In this document: positions 1 to 5,745 of the stretch, piece by piece
Layout of the letters: each line of letters begins with the position of its first letter
Position numbering within the stretch: position 1 is the first letter of the stretch
From: Burkholderiaceae bacterium
Lineage (GTDB): Bacteria; Pseudomonadota; Gammaproteobacteria; Burkholderiales; Burkholderiaceae_C
DNA: 5,745 nucleotides
Direction: 5' to 3'
NCBI GenBank assembly: GCA_017999135.1
Contig: JAGOBT010000236.1
Coordinates: forward strand, 1-5,745
Program-made: the position numbers and the translations under genes
The notes under the pieces: model-generated
Databases searched by the model: none
What the model saw: the letters and a program-made list of their open reading frames with translations, nothing else
What the model was told of the DNA's origin: nothing

Positions 1-3000
1 CGCCGGTGTCGGTGGCGCGCAGCTGCACGGTGACGGTGTTGCCGCCGATGGCGATGGCCGGGATGGCCGCAAACAGCTCGAACGGGAAATCGGGGTCGTT
101 GGAGACGACCTGGCCGTTGACCAGCAGTTCCACGCGGGCGACCTGCGTGTCGTCGCTGACCGAGGGCACGATGCGCAGGGTCTGGCCCTCCTGCACCTGG
201 ACGCCATCGGTGTTGGGGTCGGCATCGATCACGCTGACCGCCATGCTGACGGTGGGCGCCACGCCGGCGCGGTCGGCACTGCTGTAGTTGACGATCTGCA
301 GACCGCCCGTGCCATCGGCCACGAAGGCCAGGCCATTGGCCAGTGCCAGGTCGCGCGGTGCGGCCGGCAGGGTGTAGCGCGTCAGCGACTTGCCGGTGTC
401 GGTCGGGTCCTTGACGTCGACCAGGTCCAGCGCATAGCCAGCCTGACCGGCGCCGACCACCAGGTTGCCCACACTGACCAGCCAGCCCGAGCCGTTGGCC
501 GCCATGGCTTGTGCGGCGATGCCGACGGAATCGATGCCGCTGATCAGCACCAGGTTGGCCGGGTCTTGCGTGTTGACGGTCTGGAAGCCCTGCGCGAAGC
601 TGTCGCCGCGGCCCACGTAGGCCACGCCGCCTCCGACGAACAGGCCGCCGCCGCCTTCATCCAGGGTCAGGGTGTCCAGGGCGGTGAAGGTGTCACCGAT
701 GACGCTGAACGAGCGCAGCATGTTCGCGGCGTCCAGCGTGTAGAGCACGTCGCCGTCGAGCGACAGGCCGATCAGTGCGGCGCCACCCACCGACTGGGTG
801 GTGCGGATCTCGCCGGTCTCGATGTCGACGATGGCCAGGTCGGCGCCCACGGTGGCGTAGACCATGCCGTCGCGCAGGGCCAGATGGCCGACCGGGCCGT
901 TGAAGGCCACGGTCTGCACCAGCGTGGGTGCACCGAGGTTGGCGATGTCCAGCAGGTGCAGGCCGGTGTCGCCAGCGGCCACGGCGGCAAGGCCGCGGGC
1001 GTCATCGCCCACCACGTCCTGGCTGTCGCCGCTGAGGTCGATCTCGGCCAGCAGGCGGGGCCTGTCGGCGCTGGTGGCTTCAACGATGGCCAGGCCGTGG
1101 CTGCCGGTGGCCACCAGCACATTGCTGCGTGACTGTCCGTCCACCGACGCCACCACCGCCACCGCCTTGGCCGTGCCCTGCAGGGCCACCTGGCCCACCA
1201 CGCCGGTGGCCGCCAGGCGGCCGTCCAGCGGGTTCAGGCCCTGCTGCACTTCGGCCAGGTCGGTCAGGGCGTCGCGGTCGGAGTCGGTCAGGTCGATGCG
1301 CGTGCCGATCACGTCTTCGGCCACGTCGGCCAGACCGTCACCGTCGGTGTCGAGGATGCCGCCCAGGCCGTCAGGCAGCATGAAGGCCGGAATCACACGC
1401 ATGCCGTCGCCGTCCAGCGGCAGGCTGGTCAGGCCCAGCGAGGCAAACGCCAGGGCCGGGATGCGGGTGGGGCTGCCCGATGGCGCGCTGTGGCTGACCA
1501 CCTGGGCGATGCGGTTGCTGGTGGCGTCGTAGATCTGCAGGGTGTAGTCGGCGTCGGGCGGCAGGAACACATCGAGCCGGCCATTGCCGTCGGTGCGGCC
1601 GCGCATTTCCAGTCCTTCGGAGCGGATCAGGTAGAACGCGTTGGCCGGCAGGCCGGAGACGAAGCTGCTGTAGATCTTGGCGGTGTCCTCGTCGAGCTGG
1701 CGGGCGTCGTCGGCCATGGCAGCGAAGGCCACCACGAAGTCCTGCACGGTCTGCATGTCGCCGCTCTGGGCGTTGAGGTCGGCAATGATCTGCTCGCAGA
1801 CACGCCGGATCTCGGCGATGTCCAGCGGCTCGCCGTCTGCGCGGGCCGCGCTGCCGTCTTCCAGGTTCAGGGCCATCGGCGCCATCAGCATCGAGCCTTG
1901 CGGCTGCGCATTGGCGGCCGCACCGATCAGGGTGCCGAGCTTGTCGATCAGCGAGCACACCAGGGCCAGGCCCAGCTTGCGCACGCTGCCTTCGGCGGCT
2001 TCGATCAGCGCGTTGACCTGGGCCAGCGTGGCCTTGGCCGCCGCGATGCCGATGCACACCGTCTTGATCAGCGTGGTGTTGCACTGGTCGCCCTGCGACT
2101 GCACGCGTCCGCAGATGTTGTCCAGGCCGGCCAGGATGGCCTCGATGCACTTGGCGATCTGGCGCGGCTTGTTGGCCGCCCGCTGCACGCCCTCGACGGC
2201 GGCGACGATGATGCCCTTGGCATTGCCGACGATCTTGAGATAACCGGCCAGTTCAGCGGCACTGACGCCCGGCTTCTGCGCCTCGTCGTAGACCGTCTGC
2301 ACTTGCGAGATCAGCTCGCGCGCCTTGTCGGCGATCGACAGGGCGGTGTAGAAGGCCTGGCGCACGCCGGCCAGTTCAGCCGCGCAGGCGGCCACGGCCG
2401 TCGACAGGTCGACGATGATGTCCCAGGCGTTCTTCGCGCTGATGCAGGGCGGCGGCTCCTGCGGCGGCGGGTTGTCCGGGCCGTCGGTGGGCGATCCGGG
2501 GGGCGCCACGCCATGCCAGCCCGGTGCGCGCACGCCCGAGCCTTCGTCGGAGACCACGGTCAGGCCGTCGGCCGAGACGGTGCCCGTGCCATTGATGACC
2601 AGCAGGCCGGTGGTGTGGTCGAAGCTGAGGATGTTGACCTTGGTGCCGGGCGCGGCACCAAAGACGTTGGGCATGGTGATGGCCACCGGCTCGGTGAAGG
2701 CCGAGACACCGGGTGCCTGGATGGTGATGTCGAAGGTGTGCTGCAGCACGCCCGGGGGCAGCATGTCGCGCACCAGTTCGGGCGGCACCGTGGCCACGCC
2801 GACCTGCACGCCTGTCAACGGCTGGCCGTCCTCGCCGATGGCCGATCCGGGTGCCACGGTCAGCGTCAGCTGGGCGCGCTGTTCGTCGGTCAGGCCGGGG
2901 GCGGCGGCCGGGTCGCTGGCGGTGATCACCGTGGTCTGGGTGTCGCTGACCGCCTGCATGACCACATTGGCCACGCGCGGCAGGTAGACCTCGCTGCGGT

Positions 3001-5745
3001 CGGCATTGGCCACCCGCTCGGCGGGCGAGCCCATGCTGCCCATCAGGGTGTTGGTGGTGCCGGCGATCAGCTCGGCGTTCATCACCATCTCGGGGAAGAA
3101 CACCCCTTGCGGCGCATTGGTGGCGGTGCGGCCGTCGATGGCCACCTTGACCGTGCCGGCGGGCACGTTGTCGAGCTCGAAGAAGCCGTTGTCGTCGGTG
3201 TAGACGAAGGCGTTCTCGCGGCCCAGGATGAACACCTTGGCATGGGCGATCGGCAGCAGGAACTGGTCGTCGGCGGTGTGGATGACGCCGTCGGCGCCAC
3301 GCCGGATGTCGTCGAAGGTCATCGGCTCCAGGTCGGGGCCCGGGTCGACGACGCGGCCGATGATCTTGGTGCCGGTGACGGCCGTCTGGCCGACGGTGGT
3401 GAACACCGTCTGGCGCAGGCCGCCGGCCTGGCCGTCGCCGTCGGCGTCGAGGAACACCCCGTCGGCGGCGGCGCGGATGAGGCCGCCATCGACCGTGACC
3501 GTGATCTGCGACGAGCCCGGCATGGGCGCGTCGAAGAACAGCCAGGCCCAGGTGCCGTTGCCGCCGGGCACGATGGTGGCCGCCAGCTTGGCACCGCCGG
3601 GGCCGGTGGCGTAGAAGCTGTCGGCGGTCAGCGTGGCCAGGTTGACTTCACGCGAGAAGGTGACCAGCGGGCGCTGCGTCAGGCCCACGTCGGTGAAGCC
3701 GTCGGCCGGCGTCAGCGCCGCGACATTGAACGGCGCCAGGGTGTCCACCCGCACATTGCGGGTGAGCGTGGCGACATTGCCTGCGGCGTCGCGTGCCTCG
3801 ACGGTGAGCACATGGGCGCCGTAGCCGAGGTTGGCATAGACCAGCGCGGCATCGTAGGCGCCGGTCCCGGCATCCGGCGTGACGCGGTACACCGGGCCGC
3901 TGTCGTTGAAGCGGTACGACAGCTGGGTGATGGCGCTGCCGGTGCCCAGTGCAATGCCCGTCAGGCGGACTGCGCCGCTCAGCGCGGCATCGTCAGCCAC
4001 GCTGGACAGCGTCAGCACCGGCCCGGTGGTGTCGAGCGCAAACACGCCGAACAGCGCTGCGCTGGTGTTGCCGGCCCGGTCGACGGCGACGATCGAATAG
4101 CTGTGGTCGCCATCGGCGCTGCCGTCCAGCGCCAAGGCCGGGGTGAAGCTGAAGCTGCCATCGGCAGCCAGGGTCAGCGCGACGCGTGTGCCGCCGTCGA
4201 TGCTGATGGTGGCCGAGGCCACGCCCGACAGGTTGTCCAGCACCTGGCCGCGCAGGGTCGGGTTGGTGTTGGTGGCAGCCGGAACCGCCTGCAGCACAAC
4301 GTCTGGCGCCTGGAGGTCCTCGGTCAGTGCAAAGCGCGCCAGCACGGCGGCTGCCACCTGGCTGCCGATGGTGTTGCCCTGCGCGTTGTCGAAGCCGTAG
4401 TGGATGCCGCCATAGATGCGGCTGAGGCCGGCCTCGGCGGACGCCTGGCTGAAACTGGTGTAGCTGCGCGTGACACCCAGCAGCGTGGGCGAGCTGGTGG
4501 TGAAGCTGACGTTGTCGCCGAAGATGGACGCCAGGATGCCGGCGCCGGCTGCGCTGAATGTGGAATGGCCCGAGACGTAGCTGGGGTGCGACGGCGTGAT
4601 CAGCAGCGGTGTCCAGTTGGCATCGACATTGGTGGCGGCATTGCCGTCCTGGTCGGCCAGCTGGATGGCGGTGACCGGGCGCCAGTAGTCGTAGGCGTAC
4701 TTGGTGTCCCAGCAGGCGATGGCGGCATCGGCCAGCGCCACCGTCAGCTGGGCCATCATGCGGGCATTGGCACTCAGTGAATTGCCCTGGGACTGCGCGA
4801 TCTGGGTGGCGATCTGCACCCAGTGGCCGGGCGGCGTGTAGCTGCCCTTGCCATCGGCCCAGAAGTGGGCCTGCTCGGTCTGGTCGGTGCTGCGGCTGGT
4901 GCTGGACGCACTGCCCAGCCGGGCCACTTCAGCCACAGCGGCAGCGTATTCGGCCGAATCCAGTGCCGGGGGCGGCGGGGCGCGGAACTGGTCGCCCGAG
5001 CTCAGGGCAAACGGTGTCACGCTGCCCCAGCCGGGCTCTTCGGCCACGGCATACATGGGACCGGTGGGGCGCCACTGGCCCAGCGCATTGCCGCCCTCGT
5101 CGGTCATCGTCATCATGTCGGCGCCGTCGTTGGCGCGGATGGCGATCACCGACAGGGCAATGCTGCGGCCCAGCGCGATGCCGGCCGTCTTGGCGTCACC
5201 ATTCGCCACGGCGGCCAGGCTGGTCTGCAGGGCGGTGTCCAGCGCGCTGCGCTGGCCGGGGAAGAAGTGGTGCAGCACGGTGTAGGCGGCCTGGGCTGCA
5301 GCGGCCTGCGCGTCGGCGCCGGCGCCGTCGGTGCGCTGTACCAGGAAGGCCGGCGTGCCCTGGATCGCGGCCAGGGTGTCGTACACGGCCAGGCCCTGGA
5401 TGGCCAGGATGCGCGTGGCCACGGTCGGCTCGGACACATCGCGCTGGATGCTGTTGAGCGCGGTGAGGGTCCAGTCCAGCACGGCATCGGCCTGGGTCTG
5501 TGCCACGCGGGTGAGCGGGCTGGCGACGTTGGCGCTGAGGCCACCGGCGTCGGTGACGGCCAGCTGCAGGGCGTTGGCGCCCAGGGCGAGGGCCACGCCG
5601 GGCATCTGGAAGACACCGCGGCCGTCGGCGACCACGCGCAGGTTCTGGTCAGTCAGTGCGACGGAGGCGCCGGGGTCGGTCTGGCCGACGATGGTGACCA
5701 CCGAGGCGGCGGTCTGGCTGGTGTCGCCGGCCAGGGCGTCGACGC
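1..5745 (-). CDS. Giant multidomain secreted/surface protein with vanadium haloperoxidase (PAP2-type) domain, Ig-like modules and LVIVD beta-propeller; partial at both ends
   Basis: The minus-strand frame covering 5743 to 2 is open for 1914 codons with no stop; both ends run off the window, so start, ribosome binding site, signal peptide and C-terminal anchor or secretion signal are not visible. The translation is a chain of recognisable extracellular modules: Ig-like, vanadium haloperoxidase, three Ig-like, carboxypeptidase-regulatory-like, GWHG-type beta domain, Cys-rich helical domain, TSP3-like calcium loops, LVIVD propeller, Ig-like. Composition fits an exported protein: rich in Ala, Gly, Asp, Thr and Val, poor in Lys, with no transmembrane segment seen. 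Codons are strongly GC-ending throughout and no frameshift is apparent, since domains run in a single frame from edge to edge. I infer an exported enzyme on an adhesin-like scaffold. The coding call is very secure; the overall function is not. An automated pipeline might name it only as an Ig-like domain protein or a vanadium-dependent haloperoxidase. Confidence 0.95.
2..262 (-). other. Domain: C-terminal Ig-like module, truncated by window edge (residues 1828-1914)
   Basis: After the propeller, APTVSMAVSVIDADPNTDG leads into VQEGQTLRIVPSVSDDTQVARVELLVNGQVV, then PFELFAAIPAI and NTVTVQLRATDTG at the edge. 'EG.tl.i...v.DD..va.Vel.vnG..v..d...P' is the standard layout of bacterial Ig-like modules in which the 'DD' turn is followed by a 'V..v.v.v.G' strand. 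Its continuing 'ATDtG' strand points to further Ig-like repeats or the end of the protein beyond the left edge. Confidence 0.8.
278..1201 (-). other. Domain: LVIVD-type beta-propeller (residues 1515-1822)
   Basis: About seven blade-like units of 30-45 residues can be followed: around 1541-1570 (VLVATGSHGLAIVEATS), 1584-1611 (LAAVAAGDTGLHLLDIANLG), 1620-1653 (GMVYATVGADLAIVDIETG), 1657-1690 (VLYTLDAANMLRSFSV), 1700-1735 (GVAYVGRGDSF), 1744-1789 (GYALDLVDVKDP) and 1796-1822 (GLAFVADGTGGLQIVNY). The pattern 'g..ayva.g..Gl.ivDis.p..p' defines LVIVD repeats, found in extracellular bacterial and archaeal propellers. The likely role is protein or glycan binding, or structural; no enzymatic residues are visible. 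Blades five and six are the most divergent, so the blade count may be six to eight. Confidence 0.82.
1220..1354 (-). other. Calcium-binding thrombospondin type 3-like segment (residues 1464-1508)
   Basis: The first repeat is canonical: D1465-T-D-G-D-G-L-A-D1473 followed by V-A-E1476. The second, D1487-S-D-R-D-A-L-T-D1495-L-A-E1498, keeps the acidic ligands but has Arg and Ala where Gly normally sits. The spacing and the NPLDG end are typical of the 'DsDgDGltDg.E...gtnP...D' repeats in exported bacterial proteins. Binding of calcium is expected for repeat one and weaker or altered in repeat two. It sits as a stiff hinge between the helical half and the propeller. Confidence 0.85.
1460..1648 (-). 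other. Domain: small beta-sandwich, carboxypeptidase-regulatory-like (residues 1366-1428)
   Basis: After the helical domain comes AFYLIRSEGLEMRGRTDGNGRLDVFLPPDADYTLQIYD in overlapping strands: a 'g...TDgnGrl.v.LPp...Y.l.iyD' pattern that resembles the second half of carboxypeptidase-regulatory-like folds. It is short, so it may be a partial fold completed by neighbouring strands. It connects to the calcium-binding segment through a stretch rich in Ser, Leu and Pro (about 1419-1463). Confidence 0.5.
1649..2446 (-). other. Domain: Cys-rich alpha-helical domain of unknown family (residues 1100-1365)
   Basis: I do not recognise this family. About 265 residues are rich in Ala, Leu, Ile, Gln and Glu with heptad-like spacing and few strand-like stretches, so it looks like a helical bundle in an otherwise beta-rich protein. 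Eight cysteines (1100, 1120, 1199, 1211, 1221, 1230, 1263, 1316) lie here, while the rest of the 1914 residues hold only one (C344). An even number of cysteines in an exported protein suggests up to four disulfides. A Met/Pro/Gln-rich, probably loop-like stretch (about 1278-1304) interrupts the helices before a last helical pair containing C1316. No catalytic motif was seen. It could be a binding or oligomerisation module. Confidence 0.6.
2447..2506 (-). other. Pro-rich linker (residues 1080-1099)
   Basis: Twenty residues, of which nine are Pro, ending in a PPPQEPPP run directly before the first cysteine of the next domain. It has the character of an extended, protease-resistant spacer and marks a clear boundary between the beta-rich first half and the helical domain. 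Confidence 0.75.
2507..2986 (-). other. Domain: large beta domain with GWHG signature, ZU5-like (residues 920-1079)
   Basis: The segment contains LTLTVAPGSAIGEDGQPLTG, followed by VGVATVPPELVRDMLPPGV, a FTEPVAITMPNVFGAAPGTKVNI stretch, a LSFDHTTGLLVINGTG strand and VSADGLTVVSDEGSGVRAPGWHG. The pattern 'G...p..v.v..P.......lP.g......PN..g..pG..v....fDh..g......G..tVs.DG..v.s..g.Gi...GWhg' recurs beside carboxypeptidase-regulatory-like modules in giant bacterial surface proteins. It resembles ZU5-type beta domains. The function is unknown and presumably structural. The preceding module likely forms a two-domain cassette with it. Confidence 0.65.
3038..3364 (-). other. Domain: carboxypeptidase regulatory-like / Cna-B-like beta-sandwich (residues 794-902)
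   Basis: Starts with IIGRVVDPGPD and has an insertion carrying GADGVIHTADD, then LPIAHAKVFILGRENAFVYT, D850-D-N-G-F-F-E-L-D-N-V-P-A-G-T-V-K-V-A-I-D-G. The series 'G.V.D....pi..a.V.......tD..G.F.l.nvPaG...v.i.g' is the classic signature of carboxypeptidase-regulatory-like and Cna-B type folds. These are structural or carbohydrate-facing modules in exported proteins. The 'DG.hTaDD' insertion is a recurrent decoration in large bacterial surface proteins. No isopeptide-forming Lys/Asn pair could be assigned by eye. Confidence 0.75.
3392..3733 (-). other. Domain: Big_5/SbsA-type Ig-like module with acidic DxDxDG loop (residues 671-784)
   Basis: The segment has the layout of Big_5 (SbsA Ig-like) domains: a TPADGFTDVGLTQRPLVTFS opening, where 'P.dg..dV.....p.vtFs' is the hallmark, then ADSFYATGPGG, WAWLFFDAPMPGSSQITVTV, and a final acidic loop D766-A-D-G-D770-G followed by GGLRQTVFTT. 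The acidic loop is an EF-hand-like calcium ligand pattern often found in the 'D.dGDG..GG' variant of this family. The role is structural; a calcium-dependent rigidifying function is inferred. Confidence 0.75.
3734..4027 (-). other. Domain: second bacterial Ig-like module (residues 573-670)
   Basis: Opens with GPVLTLSSVADDAALSG, continues through a strand ITQLSYRFNDSGPVYRV, and closes with a HVLTVEARDAAGNVATLTR strand and a VDTLAP linker. The 'ARDAAGN' end and the 'DTTGP/DTLAP' boundaries are the usual punctuation of tandem Ig-like repeats in large exported bacterial proteins. It resembles the preceding module in layout but not closely in sequence, so this is not a recent tandem duplication. 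Confidence 0.78.
4028..4315 (-). other. Domain: bacterial Ig-like module (residues 477-572)
   Basis: Begins just after the last helix of the haloperoxidase domain. Pattern: PTLRGQVLDNLSGVASATISIDGG, then AADGSFSFTPAL, then a DGDHSYSIVAVDRAGNTS strand typical of 'DxAGN' bacterial Ig-like folds, ending in a LDTTGP linker that begins the next module. No cysteines and no catalytic motifs. Likely a structural spacer holding the enzyme domain away from the rest of the chain. The assignment is by motif rhythm; the exact Pfam family cannot be fixed by eye. Confidence 0.8.
4325..5500 (-). other. Domain: vanadium-dependent haloperoxidase / PAP2-type catalytic domain (residues 82-473)
   Basis: This domain would bind vanadate and oxidise halides with hydrogen peroxide, or act as a related acid phosphatase. 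All three signature motifs are intact. KX6RP is K348-YAYDYW-R355-P356 (4676-4702). The PSGH-type motif is P387-S-Y-V-S391-G392-H393, where S-G-H carries the function (4565-4588). SRX5HX3D is S441-R442-IYGGI-H448-YGF-D452 (4388-4423). These match Lys353, Arg360, Ser402-Gly403-His404, Arg490 and His496 of the Curvularia chloroperoxidase. Upstream are family hallmarks of bacterial members: a helix VLDWTLTALNSIQ, then ATRILAIQGLAVYDTLAAIQ, GQWRPT (222-227), DQFR-APPPPALDSAEY and an RSTDQTEQAHFW stretch before the Lys motif. About 390 residues is a normal length for the bacterial type. Trp345, three residues before the Lys, is also typical. Haloperoxidase is preferred over plain PAP2 phosphatase because of length and the N-terminal helices, but activity and halide preference are inferred. 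Confidence 0.93.
5504..5743 (-). other. Domain: bacterial Ig-like module (residues 1-80)
   Basis: About 80 residues with the rhythm of glucodextranase-B/Big-type Ig modules: a beta strand ending VVTIVGQT, then DPGASVAL, a VVADGRGVF turn, and GANALQLAVTDAGG near the end. Such modules usually act as spacers or adhesive beads in exported bacterial proteins. The first strand may start beyond the window edge, so the module may be incomplete at its N-terminal side. It leads directly into the catalytic domain, which suggests that the enzyme is internal to the chain and not at the protein's N-terminus. No catalytic residues are expected. Confidence 0.75.

Noticed and set aside
509..1132. Plus-strand open frame of 207 codons
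   Set aside because: Same register artefact opposite the propeller; the composition is His/Gln/Gly/Val-rich and no family is recognisable.
1141..1170. Short CCACCG-like tandem pattern
   Set aside because: It encodes an Ala/Val strand at the start of the propeller (residues 1526-1535) with GC-ending codons; the pattern is imperfect and explained by codon choice.
1371..2150. Minus-strand open frame of 259 codons in a different frame
   Set aside because: Arg/Gln/His/Pro-rich nonsense-like composition, and it overlaps the in-frame helical domain and calcium-binding segment.
3419..3448. EF-hand calcium site at the DADGDG loop
   Set aside because: The acidic loop is real, but there are no flanking helices; it fits the closing loop of a Big_5-type module better than an EF-hand, so it is described within that domain.
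1490..4780. Plus-strand open frame of 1096 codons as a gene
   Set aside because: Its product is low-complexity (Gly, Ala, Val, Asp, His, Gln, Arg-rich) without any recognisable domain, and it lies exactly opposite the well-supported domains on the minus strand. The absence of TTA, CTA and TCA codons in the sense strand explains it.
4777..5457. Plus-strand Arg/Pro/Ser-rich open frame
   Set aside because: A product dominated by Arg, Cys, Pro and Ser is typical of an out-of-frame reading of GC-rich coding DNA; the haloperoxidase domain occupies this stretch on the other strand.
5146..5616. Minus-strand open frame of 156 codons in a different frame
   Set aside because: Pro/Ser/Arg/Trp-rich shadow overlapping the N-terminal half of the haloperoxidase domain; no domain signature.
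1..5745. RTX nonapeptide repeats, CRISPR array, insertion sequence, tRNA or terminator hairpin
   Set aside because: I looked for GGxGxDxxx repeats in the translation, evenly spaced direct repeats, terminal inverted repeats, and T-runs after GC stems, and saw none. The whole window is accounted for by one reading frame.

Overview
The window is one uninterrupted coding stretch on the minus strand. The frame read from 5743 down to 2 gives 1914 codons with no stop and no start region, so it is an internal piece of a single very large gene whose N-terminus lies beyond the right edge and whose C-terminus lies beyond the left edge. There is no intergenic DNA and no RNA gene, promoter or terminator. 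Residue numbers below count from the first full codon (5743-5741); residue n occupies 5746-3n down to 5744-3n.

The protein reads as a modular secreted or surface protein. In order it has: a bacterial Ig-like module (about 1-80); a complete vanadium-dependent haloperoxidase/PAP2-type catalytic domain (about 82-473) with every expected vanadate-site residue; two Ig-like modules (477-572, 573-670); a Big_5/SbsA-type Ig-like module ending in a DxDxDG loop (671-784); a carboxypeptidase-regulatory-like beta-sandwich (about 794-902); a large beta domain ending in a GWHG signature (about 920-1079); a Pro-rich linker; a helical domain holding eight of the nine cysteines (1100-1365); a small beta-sandwich (1366-1428); a thrombospondin-3-like calcium-binding segment (1464-1508); an LVIVD-type beta-propeller of about seven blades (1515-1822); and the start of another Ig-like module (1828 to the edge).

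The organism is a high-GC bacterium. Codons end overwhelmingly in G or C, and the antisense stop-generating codons TTA, CTA and TCA are almost absent, which also explains the long misleading open frames on the plus strand. A betaproteobacterium of the Burkholderiales type is plausible but is only a guess from composition and domain style.

The most interesting feature is the architecture: an apparently active halide-oxidising (or phosphatase-like) enzyme built into a long adhesin-like scaffold with a calcium-stabilised propeller and a disulfide-rich helical insert. I infer an enzyme displayed on, or released from, the cell surface. Secretion route, cofactor and substrate cannot be settled from this window.
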